Of a DNA stretch of 64,000 bases, positions 26,460 through 35,659 are shown piece after piece (position 1 is the first letter of the stretch; the number at the start of each line of letters is the position of its first letter). The DNA lies in the NCBI RefSeq assembly GCF_001202035.1, contig NZ_LGHT01000036.1, positions 1-64,000 of the forward strand. The letters are read 5' to 3'. The DNA comes from Pseudorhodobacter wandonensis (GTDB taxonomy: Bacteria > Pseudomonadota > Alphaproteobacteria > Rhodobacterales > Rhodobacteraceae). Both the position numbers and the translations under genes were made by a program. A model generated the notes under the pieces. That model worked only from the letters and a program-made list of their open reading frames with translations, was not told the origin of the DNA and made no database searches.

Positions 26460-26861
26460 ATGATCAAGCATCGTGGTTTCCCCGGCCGTCTTCCCTCAAC
26501 AGATTATCAATTTGTGATCCGCCGTGCCAATAAGGACGGTGCCACGAAAATTGTTCGCCGTGAGCGTTTTCGCGACCGCGCGAATGTAGATCGTGCGGCT
26601 GATGAGGGCTTTATGAAAGCCCTTTGGGAACATTTCGGCGAAGAGCCATTTGAGCGCGGCAATCTTGATGCAGGCCGGTTGTCATGGTTGTTCGGCCGCG
26701 AGGTCGTTCCTGCCGAAGACCCGTTTGATCCGGCCAGCTATGACGCATTGCTGAAAATAAATGTAAAAATCGCCGAAGCGGCCTTTCCCAAGGTTTTCGC
26801 GCCCGATGCCCCACCTGAAAATGTGGACGACTGGGCCGATTGGGATGATGAGGACGAATAG
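26460..26861 (+). CDS. Conserved hypothetical protein (133 aa)
   Basis: A 133-residue soluble protein of unknown function, basic in its first half (MIKHRGFPGRLPSTDYQFVIRRANKDGATKIVRRERFR) and acidic at its end (NVDDWADWDDEDE). No known motif or membrane segment is seen. The start ATG at 26460 follows GGGGGTG. It lies between the small lipoprotein genes in the pccB–pccA interval, an arrangement I associate with related Rhodobacterales, and is preceded by a terminator, so it probably has its own promoter. Confidence 0.6.
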   Translation: MIKHRGFPGRLPSTDYQFVIRRANKDGATKIVRRERFRDRANVDRAADEGFMKALWEHFGEEPFERGNLDAGRLSWLFGREVVPAEDPFDPASYDALLKINVKIAEAAFPKVFAPDAPPENVDDWADWDDEDE

Positions 26862-27132
26862 GCATGTTCTCGCGCAATCCAATCCATTCTCGGCAAGTTT
26901 TTGCCTGTCGGCTTCGGTCAGAAACACGCAGTGTTTCGCCCCGCAGGTCGGCAAGGTTTGGATTTGTTATCAGTGGGTTGCGCGGGTTTTCTTTGGTAGC
27001 CGGCGGTGAAATCGCGGGCCGCAAGAATAGGCCAGATTTTGCCGCTGCAAATCGCGTGAATTTCCCCTTTCTTTTGTCGTGTGAGACGTTAAACTTGCAC
27101 GTAATTAAAATCCTAACACGAGGCTTTGCAGT

Positions 27133-27366
27133 ATGCGTAAAACGACCCTTCTTCTTGTGGCAGGTGCCGCGCTGGCCCTTGCTGGCTGCGTTAGCAACCC
27201 TAATTCGCCAGCCAATAACGCTGCTGTGCGCACAATCGGTGGCGCCGCTGCCGGTGCGGTTATCGCAGATGCAACCGGTGGCAGCAAAACCCAAGGTGCG
27301 CTTATTGGCGCGGTTGCCGGTGTCGGTTCGTGCTACATTCCGGGCACTGCAGGCTGCACCAACTAA
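27133..27366 (+). CDS. Small glycine-zipper lipoprotein
   Basis: A 77-residue lipoprotein with a signal peptide and lipobox LAGC (Cys19). The mature part is rich in small residues in a glycine-zipper pattern (TIGGAAAGAVIADATGG … GALIGAVAGVG), like outer-membrane lipoproteins of the OmpA/YmgG-associated type. Two late cysteines (SCYIPGTAGC) may form a disulfide. A CGAGG site precedes the ATG and a strong terminator follows, so it is likely monocistronic. Confidence 0.78.
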   Translation: MRKTTLLLVAGAALALAGCVSNPNSPANNAAVRTIGGAAAGAVIADATGGSKTQGALIGAVAGVGSCYIPGTAGCTN

Positions 27367-27427
27367 AGTTGGCGCCAAGCTAGGGCTGATTGCGTCGCTC
27401 AATAGCTATAGTTCCAATTCCACAAGG

Positions 27428-27465
27428 CCATTCGGGGTAACTCCCCGGGTGGTCTTTTTGTTTTT
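27428..27465 (+). terminator. Rho-independent terminator between the glycine-zipper gene and pccA
   Basis: CCATTCGGGG (27428–27437) pairs over ten positions, two as G–U, with CCCCGGGTGG (27443–27452). The tail TCTTTTTGTTTTT follows. It ends 36 bp before the pccA start, so pccA needs its own promoter or read-through. Confidence 0.78.
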
Positions 27466-27500
27466 CCGCGCCTTGCGCGCGCATCCGAGAAAGGGCTGCT

Positions 27501-29504
27501 ATGTTTAAGAAGATCTTGATTGCCAACCGCGGTGAAATTGCGTGCCGTGTTATCAAATCGGCCCGCGCGATGGGCATTAAAACAGTTGCGGTCTATTCCG
27601 ATGCCGACCGCAACGCGCTGCATGTGCGCATGGCCGATGAGGCGGTGCATATCGGCCCGGCACCTGCCAACCAATCCTATATCGTGATTGATAAAATCAT
27701 GGAAGCCATTCGCCAGACAGGGGCCGAAGCGGTGCATCCGGGCTATGGGTTTCTGTCTGAAAACATGAACTTTGCTGCTGCGCTGGAAAAGGAGGGCGTT
27801 GTATTTATTGGCCCGCCTTCGCCTGCGATTGAGAAAATGGGCGACAAGATCACGTCGAAAAAACTGGCGATGGAGGCAGGGGTTTCTACCGTTCCGGGCT
27901 ATATGGGCCTGATTGCCGATGCTGAAGAGGCGGTGAAAATTTCCGGCGAAATCGGTTATCCGGTGATGATCAAGGCATCGGCCGGCGGCGGCGGCAAGGG
28001 GATGCGGATCGCATGGAACGAATCCGAAGTGAAAGAGGGATTTGAGTCGTCGAGAAACGAGGCGGCAAACAGTTTCGGCGATGACCGTATTTTCATTGAG
28101 AAATTCGTAACCCAGCCGCGCCATATCGAAATTCAGGTTCTGGCCGATAAACACGGCAACTGCGTATATTTGCATGAGCGCGAATGCTCTATTCAGCGCC
28201 GCAACCAAAAGGTGATTGAGGAAGCACCAAGCCCGTTTTTGGATGAGGCAACCCGCAAAGCGATGGGCGAACAAGCCTGCGCCTTGGCCCAGGCCGTGGG
28301 GTATACATCAGCCGGTACGGTGGAATTCATCGTTGATGGCGAGCGGAATTTCTACTTCCTTGAAATGAACACCCGTTTGCAGGTGGAACATCCAGTGACC
28401 GAATTGATCACCGGCGTTGATCTGGTCGAGCAGATGATCCGTGTGGCCGATGGGGAAAAGCTGCCGTTCAAGCAATCCGACCTGAAAATCAACGGTTGGG
28501 CGATGGAAAGCCGCTTGTACGCCGAAGACCCGTATCGTGGTTTCTTGCCTTCGATCGGCCGTTTGACCCGCTATCGGCCACCAGTTGAGGGTAAAACCGC
28601 AGCAGGGGGCATCGTGCGCAATGATACCGGCGTGTTTGAGGGCGGCGAAATCAGCATGTACTACGACCCGATGATTGCCAAGCTGTGCACATGGGGCCCG
28701 ACCCGCGCCGATGCGATTGAAGAAATGCGACTGGCGCTGGACACGTTCGAGGTTGAGGGCATTGGCCACAACCTGCCGTTTTGCTCGGCCGTGATGGACC
28801 ACCCGCGCTTTGTGTCTGGCAATATTACGACTGCTTTCATCGCCGAGGAATATCCCGACGGCTTTAGCGGTGTGACACTGGATGCTGCCCTTTCGCGCCG
28901 TGTCGTGGCGGCTGCAGCGGCGATGAACCGTGTTGCCGAAATTCGTCGTACGCGGATTACCGGCACGATGGACAACCACGAACGTAAAGTCGGTACCGAC
29001 TGGAATGTCGCCTTGCAAGGCGAGGCGCATGACGTGACGATTGCCGCTGATCGAGATGGATCGACCGTGCGCTTTGCCGATGGCTCCGCGATGCGGGTGG
29101 AAAGCGATTGGACGCCGGGCCAGCCTCTGGCCCGCCTGATGGTTGACGGCACGCCTTTGGTGATGAAAGTCGGCAAAGTACCTTCGGGCTTTCGCCTGCG
29201 GCTGCGCGGGGCCGAGTTTACCTGCCATGTCCGCACCCCGCGTCAGGCCGAGCTTTCAGGCTTTATGCTGGAAAAGGTCGCGCCCGATACGTCGAAATTC
29301 CTGCTGTGCCCGATGCCGGGCTTGATTGTCAAAATCAACGTGGCTGAAGGGGATGAGGTACAAGAAGGCCAAGCGCTGGCCACGGTTGAGGCGATGAAGA
29401 TGGAAAACATCCTGCGCGCCGAGAAAAAAGGCGTGATCAAGTTGATCAAGGCCGCTGCAGGGGCAAGCCTGAAAGTGGACGAAATCATCATGGAGTTCGA
29501 ATAA
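27501..29504 (+). CDS. pccA: Propionyl-CoA carboxylase alpha subunit
   Basis: The biotin-carrying subunit that carboxylates biotin with ATP and bicarbonate. The 667 residues contain a biotin carboxylase part (about 1–450; ATP-grasp glycine loop ASAGGGGKGMRI, ERDCSIQRRNQKVIEE-type ECSIQRRNQKVIEEAPS, EMNTRLQVEHPVTE), a linking domain, and a C-terminal biotinyl carrier domain with EAMKMEN, the biotin accepting Lys633. This length and the long interdomain region fit PccA rather than AccC. The ATG at 27501 is supported by AAGGG upstream and the KKILIANRGEIACRV opening. Confidence 0.95.
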   Translation: MFKKILIANRGEIACRVIKSARAMGIKTVAVYSDADRNALHVRMADEAVHIGPAPANQSYIVIDKIMEAIRQTGAEAVHPGYGFLSENMNFAAALEKEGVVFIGPPSPAIEKMGDKITSKKLAMEAGVSTVPGYMGLIADAEEAVKISGEIGYPVMIKASAGGGGKGMRIAWNESEVKEGFESSRNEAANSFGDDRIFIEKFVTQPRHIEIQVLADKHGNCVYLHERECSIQRRNQKVIEEAPSPFLDEATRKAMGEQACALAQAVGYTSAGTVEFIVDGERNFYFLEMNTRLQVEHPVTELITGVDLVEQMIRVADGEKLPFKQSDLKINGWAMESRLYAEDPYRGFLPSIGRLTRYRPPVEGKTAAGGIVRNDTGVFEGGEISMYYDPMIAKLCTWGPTRADAIEEMRLALDTFEVEGIGHNLPFCSAVMDHPRFVSGNITTAFIAEEYPDGFSGVTLDAALSRRVVAAAAAMNRVAEIRRTRITGTMDNHERKVGTDWNVALQGEAHDVTIAADRDGSTVRFADGSAMRVESDWTPGQPLARLMVDGTPLVMKVGKVPSGFRLRLRGAEFTCHVRTPRQAELSGFMLEKVAPDTSKFLLCPMPGLIVKINVAEGDEVQEGQALATVEAMKMENILRAEKKGVIKLIKAAAGASLKVDEIIMEFE

Positions 29505-29555
29505 GGTGCCCGCCCTTTCCCCCAATCTATGCACCGCAGCTGCGGGGGAAGGGGC

Positions 29556-29993
29556 CTACCGGCCGCTCGGAAAGCGCTCTAGCATTTCTTGCCGCGCCAA
29601 TGGGAATTTATCGATCGCGCGCGTAATCTCGCGCACATCCCAAGGACGGGGTTTGCGAATTTCAATCCCGCCGTCTTTGTCCATCAGCACTAACGAAAAC
29701 CCCCGCGGGCGCAGTTTTTGCCGAAAGAACGAGTCGGCCGCAGGGCTGGTATCTACAATCACCACCACGTCACGATCGATCAAAGCCTGCGGTTGTTCGG
29801 CTAGATATTCCATTTGCTTGGCAAAGGCGGGGTCATTTGGGCTGTCTGCAAACACCACGATGGGGCGTTTGAGCCACAAAAATTCGGCCATTGTCACGCC
29901 GGGGGCGTCAAACAACGGCAGTACCGGCGCCTCCTGTGCTGCGGCGGAAAACGGCAGAAACACTGCCAGAACAAGAAATTGAAGTCTTTTCAT
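29556..29993 (-). CDS. DUF4174-family exported protein
   Basis: A 145-residue protein with a signal peptide (MKRLQFLVLAVFLPFSAAAQE). The body resembles the thioredoxin-like DUF4174 family: WLKRPIVVFADSPNDPAF near the N-terminus, followed by alternating strands and GFSLVLMDKDGGIEIRKPRPW. The CxxC of thioredoxins is absent, so no disulfide redox chemistry is expected. It lies between pccA and the mutase on the opposite strand, sharing a 95-bp divergent promoter region with the mutase. Function unknown. Confidence 0.78.
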   Translation of the reverse strand: MKRLQFLVLAVFLPFSAAAQEAPVLPLFDAPGVTMAEFLWLKRPIVVFADSPNDPAFAKQMEYLAEQPQALIDRDVVVIVDTSPAADSFFRQKLRPRGFSLVLMDKDGGIEIRKPRPWDVREITRAIDKFPLARQEMLERFPSGR

Positions 29994-30049
29994 ACGGTCT
30001 CCTCTCCTTTGATATAGGATGTATCGGCCGCAAACCAAAGTAAGATCGT

Positions 30050-30067
30050 CAAAGGATATGTCCTTTG
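30050..30067. promoter_or_regulatory. 18-bp inverted repeat before the mutase gene
   Basis: CAAAGGA–TATG–TCCTTTG forms a perfect 7+7 inverted repeat 21 bp before the mutase start, in the 95-bp divergent gap. The symmetry suggests an operator, or a leader hairpin with the SD region close by. The protein binding it, if any, is unknown. Confidence 0.45.
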
Positions 30068-30088
30068 GCCAAAGTGAGGGAAAAACCC

Positions 30089-32218
30089 ATGAGTGATGCA
30101 ACGAAAACCTGGGCGGCCTTGGCGCAAAAAGAGCTGAAAGGTCGCGATCCGGAAACGCTGACTTGGGATACGCTGGAAGGTATCAAGGTAAAGCCGCTCT
30201 ACACTCAGGCCGATGTCGCGGACTTGCCGCATATGGGCGGCGTGCCGGGGGTGGGGCCATTTACACGTGGCGTGCGGGCCACGATGTATGCGGGGCGCCC
30301 TTGGACCATCCGTCAATATGCGGGCTTTTCAACGGCCGAGGAATCGAATGCCTTTTACCGCAAGGCACTGGCGGCAGGGCAACAGGGTGTGTCTGTTGCC
30401 TTTGATCTGGCCACCCATCGCGGTTACGATAGTGACCATCCGCGCGTCGAAGGTGATGTCGGCAAGGCTGGCGTGGCGATTGACAGCGTGGAAGATATGA
30501 AGCTCCTGTTCGATGGCATCCCGCTGGAAAAAATCAGCGTTTCCATGACGATGAACGGCGCGGTTATCCCGATTCTGGCCAATTTCATCGTGACGGGTGA
30601 GGAACAAGGCGTTGACCGCGCGCTGCTGTCCGGCACCATTCAGAATGACATTCTTAAGGAATTCATGGTCCGCAACACTTATGTCTACCCGCCAGAACCG
30701 TCGATGCGGATCATTGCGGATATTATCGAATATACCAGCGCTGAGATGCCGAAATTCAACTCGATTTCGATCAGCGGTTACCACATGCAGGAAGCCGGGG
30801 CGAACTTGGTGCAAGAGCTCGCCTATACGCTGGCCGATGGCCGTGAATATGTGCGCACGGCGATAGCGCGCGGCATGGATGTCGATGCCTTTGCCGGTCG
30901 TTTGTCGTTCTTTTTCGCTATCGGTATGAATTTCTTTATGGAGGCCGCCAAACTGCGCGCCGCCCGCCTCCTCTGGCACCGCATCATGACCGAGTTTGGC
31001 GCGAAAAAGCCGGGCAGCCTGATGCTGCGTACCCATTGCCAAACCTCGGGCGTCAGTTTGCAGGAACAGGACCCCTATAACAACGTTGTCCGCACCGCCT
31101 ATGAGGCGATGGCGGCGGCACTGGGCGGCACGCAAAGTTTGCACACCAATGCGCTGGATGAGGCTATCGCCCTGCCGACCGAGTTTTCGGCCCGTATCGC
31201 CCGCAATACCCAATTGATTTTGCAAGAAGAAACGGGCGTCACCAATGTCGTCGATCCGCTTGCAGGCAGCTATTATGTAGAAAGCCTTACAGCGCAATTG
31301 GCCGACGAGGCATGGAAGCTGATCGAAGAAGTCGAGGAAATGGGTGGGATGACCAAAGCGGTCGCCACCGGTATGCCGAAGCTGCGGATTGAGGAATCCG
31401 CCGCCCGCCGCCAAGCGATGATTGACCGAGGCGAAGAGGTGATCGTCGGCGTCAACAAATACAAGCTCGACAAACAAGACCCGATCGACATTCTTGACAT
31501 TGATAATGTTAAAGTCCGCGAAAGCCAGATTGCACGCCTGAACAAAATGCGGGCTACGCGTGACCAAGCCGCATGTGATGCTGCGCTGGCCGAACTGACC
31601 CGCCGCGCGTCCGAAGGTGGCAACTTGTTGGACGCAGCGGTTGACGCTGCCCGCGCCCGCGCCTCGGTAGGAGAAATCAGTATGGCAATGGAAAAAAGCT
31701 TTGGTCGGCACCGCGCCGAGGTAAAAACCTTGGCCGGCGTTTACGGCGCCGCCTATGAAGGCGATGCTGGATTTGCCGCAATCCAAAAAGATGTCGAAGA
31801 TTTCGCCGAGACCGAAGGCCGTCGCCCGCGGATGCTGGTGGTCAAAATGGGTCAGGATGGCCATGATCGCGGTGCCAAAGTCATCGCCACGGCCTTTGCC
31901 GATATCGGCTTTGACGTAGATGTCGGCCCCTTGTTCCAAACCCCCGAAGAAGCCGCCCAAGATGCTATCGACAATGACGTCCATATCATCGGCATTTCTT
32001 CACAAGCGGCTGGCCATAAAACTTTGGCGCCCAAACTGGTGCAGGCGCTAAATGCGGCGGGGGCTGGCGATATTCTGGTTATTTGTGGTGGTGTTATCCC
32101 GCAGCAAGATTACCAGTTCCTCTATGATGCAGGCGTCAAAGCGATCTTCGGTCCCGGCACCAACATCCCCGAAGCCGCCAAAGACATCCTGCGCCTGATC
32201 CGAGAGGCCCGCAGCTAA
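30089..32218 (+). CDS. Methylmalonyl-CoA mutase
   Basis: Adenosylcobalamin-dependent isomerase converting (R)-methylmalonyl-CoA to succinyl-CoA, closing the propionyl-CoA route. The 709-residue single-chain form has the catalytic TIM barrel in the first about 550 residues ([49 protein letters not shown]) and a C-terminal B12-binding domain with the DGHDRG motif whose His592 is the lower axial ligand. The ATG at 30089 follows GAGGG. No epimerase or MeaB-type chaperone gene is seen nearby. Commonly named bhbA, scpA or mcm. Confidence 0.95.
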   Translation: MSDATKTWAALAQKELKGRDPETLTWDTLEGIKVKPLYTQADVADLPHMGGVPGVGPFTRGVRATMYAGRPWTIRQYAGFSTAEESNAFYRKALAAGQQGVSVAFDLATHRGYDSDHPRVEGDVGKAGVAIDSVEDMKLLFDGIPLEKISVSMTMNGAVIPILANFIVTGEEQGVDRALLSGTIQNDILKEFMVRNTYVYPPEPSMRIIADIIEYTSAEMPKFNSISISGYHMQEAGANLVQELAYTLADGREYVRTAIARGMDVDAFAGRLSFFFAIGMNFFMEAAKLRAARLLWHRIMTEFGAKKPGSLMLRTHCQTSGVSLQEQDPYNNVVRTAYEAMAAALGGTQSLHTNALDEAIALPTEFSARIARNTQLILQEETGVTNVVDPLAGSYYVESLTAQLADEAWKLIEEVEEMGGMTKAVATGMPKLRIEESAARRQAMIDRGEEVIVGVNKYKLDKQDPIDILDIDNVKVRESQIARLNKMRATRDQAACDAALAELTRRASEGGNLLDAAVDAARARASVGEISMAMEKSFGRHRAEVKTLAGVYGAAYEGDAGFAAIQKDVEDFAETEGRRPRMLVVKMGQDGHDRGAKVIATAFADIGFDVDVGPLFQTPEEAAQDAIDNDVHIIGISSQAAGHKTLAPKLVQALNAAGAGDILVICGGVIPQQDYQFLYDAGVKAIFGPGTNIPEAAKDILRLIREARS

Positions 32219-32284
32219 ACAAATCCGGAAACCCGCTTTCTGTTCGGCACAAATATCCTCAGGGGGTGAGGTGCTTTGCACCGA

Positions 32285-32304
32285 GGGGGGCGTGAACGCC
32301 CCCC
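32285..32304. terminator. GC-rich hairpin after the mutase gene
   Basis: GGGGGGCG (32285–32292) pairs with CGCCCCCC (32297–32304) around a TGAA loop. Only two T follow, so it is a weak classical terminator. It lies between the convergent mutase gene and the gene at 32327 and could serve both. Confidence 0.55.
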
Positions 32305-32326
32305 TTACTACCCTCAACCCAGATCG

Positions 32327-32713
32327 CTAAAGGTCGATTTGCCCTTCCGGCGGCGCGCCTGTGGGCGGGTTTGCATCGGGTGGGGCCAGTTCTGGCGGCG
32401 CGGGGGCATCCAATTTGCGGCGAATGATGATGTCGCCATTCTCCAGCCGCTCAGGTGCCTCATAGTTTTTCACGTCGCCGATCAAAGCGGCCAGTTGCCG
32501 CGCCATCGGTTCGATCTCTTTCAGCGCCTCGGCCATTTCTCCCATTGCGGGTTCAATCTCTTGTATCAACCCGTCAAAAAGCAAACGCATACCGCGCTCC
32601 ACGAGGCTTAGGCCTTCCTCCTGGTTTTGCTGACTATCTTGGGCAAATACGGTCAAAGGCTGCGCGGTTGTCAGCGCAACGCAAAGGACGAAAGCTGTGA
32701 CTTTCTGTTTCAT
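32327..32713 (-). CDS. Conserved exported hypothetical protein
   Basis: A 128-residue protein with a signal peptide (MKQKVTAFVLCVALTTAQPLTVFAQ) followed by a helical, acidic segment (LVERGMRLLFDGLIQEIEPAMGEMAEALKEIEP) and a proline-rich end. It matches a small secreted family known mainly from Rhodobacterales, sometimes mislabelled as an ATPase though no P-loop is present. It is the last gene of the minus-strand run beginning at 41306, 19 bp after the EEP-family gene. Confidence 0.72.
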   Translation of the reverse strand: MKQKVTAFVLCVALTTAQPLTVFAQDSQQNQEEGLSLVERGMRLLFDGLIQEIEPAMGEMAEALKEIEPMARQLAALIGDVKNYEAPERLENGDIIIRRKLDAPAPPELAPPDANPPTGAPPEGQIDL

Positions 32714-32732
32714 ACCCTAGATATGGGGGCAG

Positions 32733-33833
32733 TCAGGCCGGTTTACCAGCCTTTTCTAACGGAATTTCGTGCAGATCTATCGTCACAGGAAAATGGTCAG
32801 ATGCCGTCAGCAAGGCCTCGCGTAACTCGGGGATGCGCCAGCAAGCAGGGTCATCCAACGGGTGCCAAATCCGCCAAACCGGTGCTGATGCGGCCAAATT
32901 GCTTGAAACAAGGATGAAATCCAGCAAAGCCTGAAAATAGTGTCTTTTGGTTGCGTCATAAAACCGGGCCGAGGTTGGGGCGACCCCAAGCTTTCGCCCT
33001 AAAATCATCTCGGCATGGGGTTCAAGCATTTGCATTTCAGGCGGGCCGTCAGTGCCAAGCATGATTTCGATACCGGATTTGCCGAAAAGCTTTTCATATT
33101 CGTCAAGGCCCGGACCATCGTTGAAATCGCCCATAACCAGCAACTGATCACCTGCTGCCAAATGTGTCTCGGCCCGTGCGCGCAACCACAGGCATTGCGC
33201 AAGCTGCTTGCGGCGGTTCTCAATTGCAATCCGCATCACTTCGGCCGGTTTATGGGCACCATGCGCGGCTTTGGATTTGGCATGTACACCGATCAGGCGC
33301 AGTTTCTGGCCTGTTTGCATATCAGTCATAGCTACTTCCAGCGGGGGCTTGGAAAAGCTAATCCGTTCGGGGCGGGCATCTGTATTCAGGTCATGCCAGA
33401 ACACGCCGTCAAATCGTGGCACTGCTTTGGGCTCGGCATGGGCCGGCGGGGCGCCCATCGGGTCATGGGTGGCCGAAATACGGTCGGGATCATAGAGAAA
33501 AGCTATTTCTTGCTCGGTCTCGCTGGTAAACCCGTGCAAGGCGCAGCGGGTCCGCAGGTCAAAATGCCGGGCAAAGTTTTCCAACGCGGTTTTGGTCGAT
33601 CTGCGAGAACTGGTGTCGGGGGCCTCGATGATCATCACCCCGTCGGCATTCATCGCGGTGAACACGATCCCCAACGCCGTCAACTGCTCTGCACGGCTGA
33701 TATTGTAGCGGGCCGAGCGTTCATTATCGGCCAGCAGCCGCCCGTCATCATCGAACAAACCATTGAACCATTCGACATTAAATGTCGCGAGCCGCAAGCG
33801 TGCCGGTGTGGGATCAAGCGGCGCGTTTGCCAT
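32733..33833 (-). CDS. Endonuclease/exonuclease/phosphatase-family protein
   Basis: A 366-residue metal-dependent phosphodiesterase-fold protein. Expected signatures are in order: LATFNVEWFNGL (Asn), MIIEAPD (Glu metal ligand), LIGVHAKSK (His), VMGDFNDGPG (Asp–Asn), LLDFILVS, and LLTASDHFPVTID (the final Asp–His pair). The Asn/Glu/Asp/His set is complete, so it is probably active. No signal peptide is visible. Its start overlaps the DnaJ-like gene end by 20 bases. Substrate could be nucleic acid, a sphingomyelin-like lipid or an inositol phosphate; sequence alone does not decide. Confidence 0.85.
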   Translation of the reverse strand: MANAPLDPTPARLRLATFNVEWFNGLFDDDGRLLADNERSARYNISRAEQLTALGIVFTAMNADGVMIIEAPDTSSRRSTKTALENFARHFDLRTRCALHGFTSETEQEIAFLYDPDRISATHDPMGAPPAHAEPKAVPRFDGVFWHDLNTDARPERISFSKPPLEVAMTDMQTGQKLRLIGVHAKSKAAHGAHKPAEVMRIAIENRRKQLAQCLWLRARAETHLAAGDQLLVMGDFNDGPGLDEYEKLFGKSGIEIMLGTDGPPEMQMLEPHAEMILGRKLGVAPTSARFYDATKRHYFQALLDFILVSSNLAASAPVWRIWHPLDDPACWRIPELREALLTASDHFPVTIDLHEIPLEKAGKPA

Positions 33834-34512
33834 TAATCTCCTCCCAAGCGGCGTTAATGTCGATCAAGCGGCGGCTGGCAAGCGCGACCGCTTCGGGCGG
33901 CACGCCGCGGGCGACCAGCCTGTCTGGGTGGCTGTCGCGTACTGCTTGTTTCCAAGCGGCGCGTATTTCTTCTAGCGAGGCATTCATCGGCACGCCCAGA
34001 ACCTCATAGGGGTCACGTGGCGCACCTTCGACAAAACGCGCGCGCAAAGAACGGAAACAAGGGTCCCCTAAACCAAAGATTCGGGCGACTTCAGCCAAAA
34101 AAGCGTCTTCATTGGGGTGGTACTGGCCATCTGCTATGGCGATGGTGAACAGCCCCTCTAGCAAGTCGATCAAGGTTTGGCGGCCTTCATCCGGAAACAT
34201 CGCGGCAATTTTGCGGGCATAGGCATCAAACCCCGCCACATCTTGCCGGGCAAGATCAAAGACGCGGGCGGCATTTGCCTCTTCGTCGGGGGCGATTGTG
34301 AACAAACGGCGAAAGGCAGCGACTTCATTGCGGGTCACTTGTCCGTCTGCTTTGGCCATTTTCGCGCCAAGCGCAATCACCGCAATGGTAAAGCCGACCG
34401 AGCGTTCGGGCGTCGCCATTTTCGTGCCGCGCAGCCGTTCAAAAATAACCGAGAGCCCTTCTCCGGCGGCAAGGGCGGTAAGCGCGTCATTGATGCGGGT
34501 CCAGAGTGACAT
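33814..34512 (-). CDS. TerB–DnaJ (DjlA-like) co-chaperone
   Basis: A 232-residue protein combining a TerB-type helical domain (about 40–145) with a C-terminal J domain (about 167–232: DPYEVLGVPMNASLEEIRAAWK and the HPD motif within RDSHPDRLV). This matches DjlA-like proteins, which stimulate DnaK at the membrane; the N-terminal transmembrane anchor of E. coli DjlA is not obvious here, and only a weakly hydrophobic start is seen. Overlap of 20 bases with the following gene suggests coupling. Confidence 0.85.
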   Translation of the reverse strand: MSLWTRINDALTALAAGEGLSVIFERLRGTKMATPERSVGFTIAVIALGAKMAKADGQVTRNEVAAFRRLFTIAPDEEANAARVFDLARQDVAGFDAYARKIAAMFPDEGRQTLIDLLEGLFTIAIADGQYHPNEDAFLAEVARIFGLGDPCFRSLRARFVEGAPRDPYEVLGVPMNASLEEIRAAWKQAVRDSHPDRLVARGVPPEAVALASRRLIDINAAWEEINGKRAA

Positions 34513-34556
34513 TGGCGTAGCGTACTCCGATAGGGTTTGGCTGTCAGGTTTGTTTT

Positions 34557-35048
34557 TCAGGTCAAGTGCTTTTGCATCAAGTGCAAATCCATCCAGCGGC
34601 CGAATTTATACCCGACACTGCGCAGGGTGGCCACCTCGGCATAGCCCATAGCGGCGTGAAAGGCGCGGCCTTCGGGGTTTTCTGCGCTGACACCAGCAAA
34701 GATCGAATGCGCTCCGCCCCGACGGGCGTGATCTTCTATCGCAGTCATCAAACCACGGCCCAGCCCGAGGCCGCGCGCATTCGGCCCAAGAACGATCGTG
34801 TGTTCCATCGTATGCGCATACCCTATGCCTGCACGAAACTGGCCGTAGCTGGCAAATCCAACAATCGCCCCCGCATGTTCGGCTATGAAAAAACCATGGC
34901 CAGCGGCTGATATGTCGGCGATCATTTGCGCCAAATCGGCATGGGTCTTTTCGATGGCGTTGAACGTGACAGCCGTGTTGCGAATGACAGGGTTCCAAAT
35001 CGCCAAAAGGGCCGGAATATCGTCGGGCAGCGCGGGGCGAATGGTCAT
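34557..35048 (-). CDS. GNAT N-acetyltransferase, phosphinothricin-acetyltransferase type
   Basis: A 163-residue GNAT enzyme that would acetylate an amine with acetyl-CoA. Motif A is GPNARGLGLGRGLMTAIEDHA (the Q/R-x-x-G-x-G/A loop), and the opening IRPALPDDIPALLAIWNPVIRNTAVTF with the HTMEHTIVL part is typical of the Pat/Bar and YncA group. The physiological substrate is unknown; related enzymes acetylate phosphinothricin or methionine sulfoximine and sulfone. Its start overlaps the VOC gene's stop by four bases. Confidence 0.87.
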   Translation of the reverse strand: MTIRPALPDDIPALLAIWNPVIRNTAVTFNAIEKTHADLAQMIADISAAGHGFFIAEHAGAIVGFASYGQFRAGIGYAHTMEHTIVLGPNARGLGLGRGLMTAIEDHARRGGAHSIFAGVSAENPEGRAFHAAMGYAEVATLRSVGYKFGRWMDLHLMQKHLT

Positions 35049-35659
35049 TCAAGCACGCGCGTGCCATGCGGCGTGGCGAATTGCGCCCGCAATGCGGTTT
35101 CAGACCCGTGAATTATTTTCACGCGGCAATCGGTAAACTGGCCTGCGAGGGCGGCAGTCAGTGCATCGGCATCGGGCGTGGCAATTTCTAACAACTCCAG
35201 CCGCACGCCAACATCTGGCAGGCGCTGCCTTGGATGCGCCGAGCCATGCCACTGAATCAGCGCCGGATGGGCATTGCCACATGGCAGCAGGCCATCCGCA
35301 GGCACAGCCATGCGCCAGCGCAGATCGCCGCGCGCCAAATCAACTGGCGCACCCACGCCTTCGGGCAGGGTGGCAAGCGCCGCATCCAGATTGTCGCAAG
35401 CTACAATCCAGTTGGTCGGGCGTGGGCGACCGCTGAAATGGTTCAGATCAAACCAGCGCGGGTGCGGTGGCGTTGGCGCGGCAGGGTCAATCGCGATCAC
35501 CTCAAGATAAATATCCGCCAAGCCCAGCAAACGGTTATGCGTAGACATCAGGGGATGCACACCGCCGGGCGCAAGTGCCACACCAAGCGCCTGTTCCACC
35601 ACGTCTACACCTTCGGCCAACGATGTGGCTGAAATAGCAAAATGGTCAAAGATCAGCAT
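35045..35659 (-). CDS. VOC/glyoxalase-like protein
   Basis: A 204-residue protein of the glyoxalase-like group (PF13468 type): it opens MLIFDHFAISATSLAEGVD, contains GVHPLMSTHNRLLGLADIYLEVIAID with the typical His/Glu pattern, and a second module near the C-terminus (LELLEIATPDADAL). The start at 35659 has an AAGGTG site and overlaps the upstream ppx end by 14 bases, so it is tightly coupled. Function unknown. Confidence 0.78.
   Translation of the reverse strand: MLIFDHFAISATSLAEGVDVVEQALGVALAPGGVHPLMSTHNRLLGLADIYLEVIAIDPAAPTPPHPRWFDLNHFSGRPRPTNWIVACDNLDAALATLPEGVGAPVDLARGDLRWRMAVPADGLLPCGNAHPALIQWHGSAHPRQRLPDVGVRLELLEIATPDADALTAALAGQFTDCRVKIIHGSETALRAQFATPHGTRVLE

Noticed and set aside
30329-31984. 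551-codon minus-strand frame opposite the mutase gene
   Set aside because: Shadow of the GC-rich mutase coding sequence; no motif and no ribosome-binding site.
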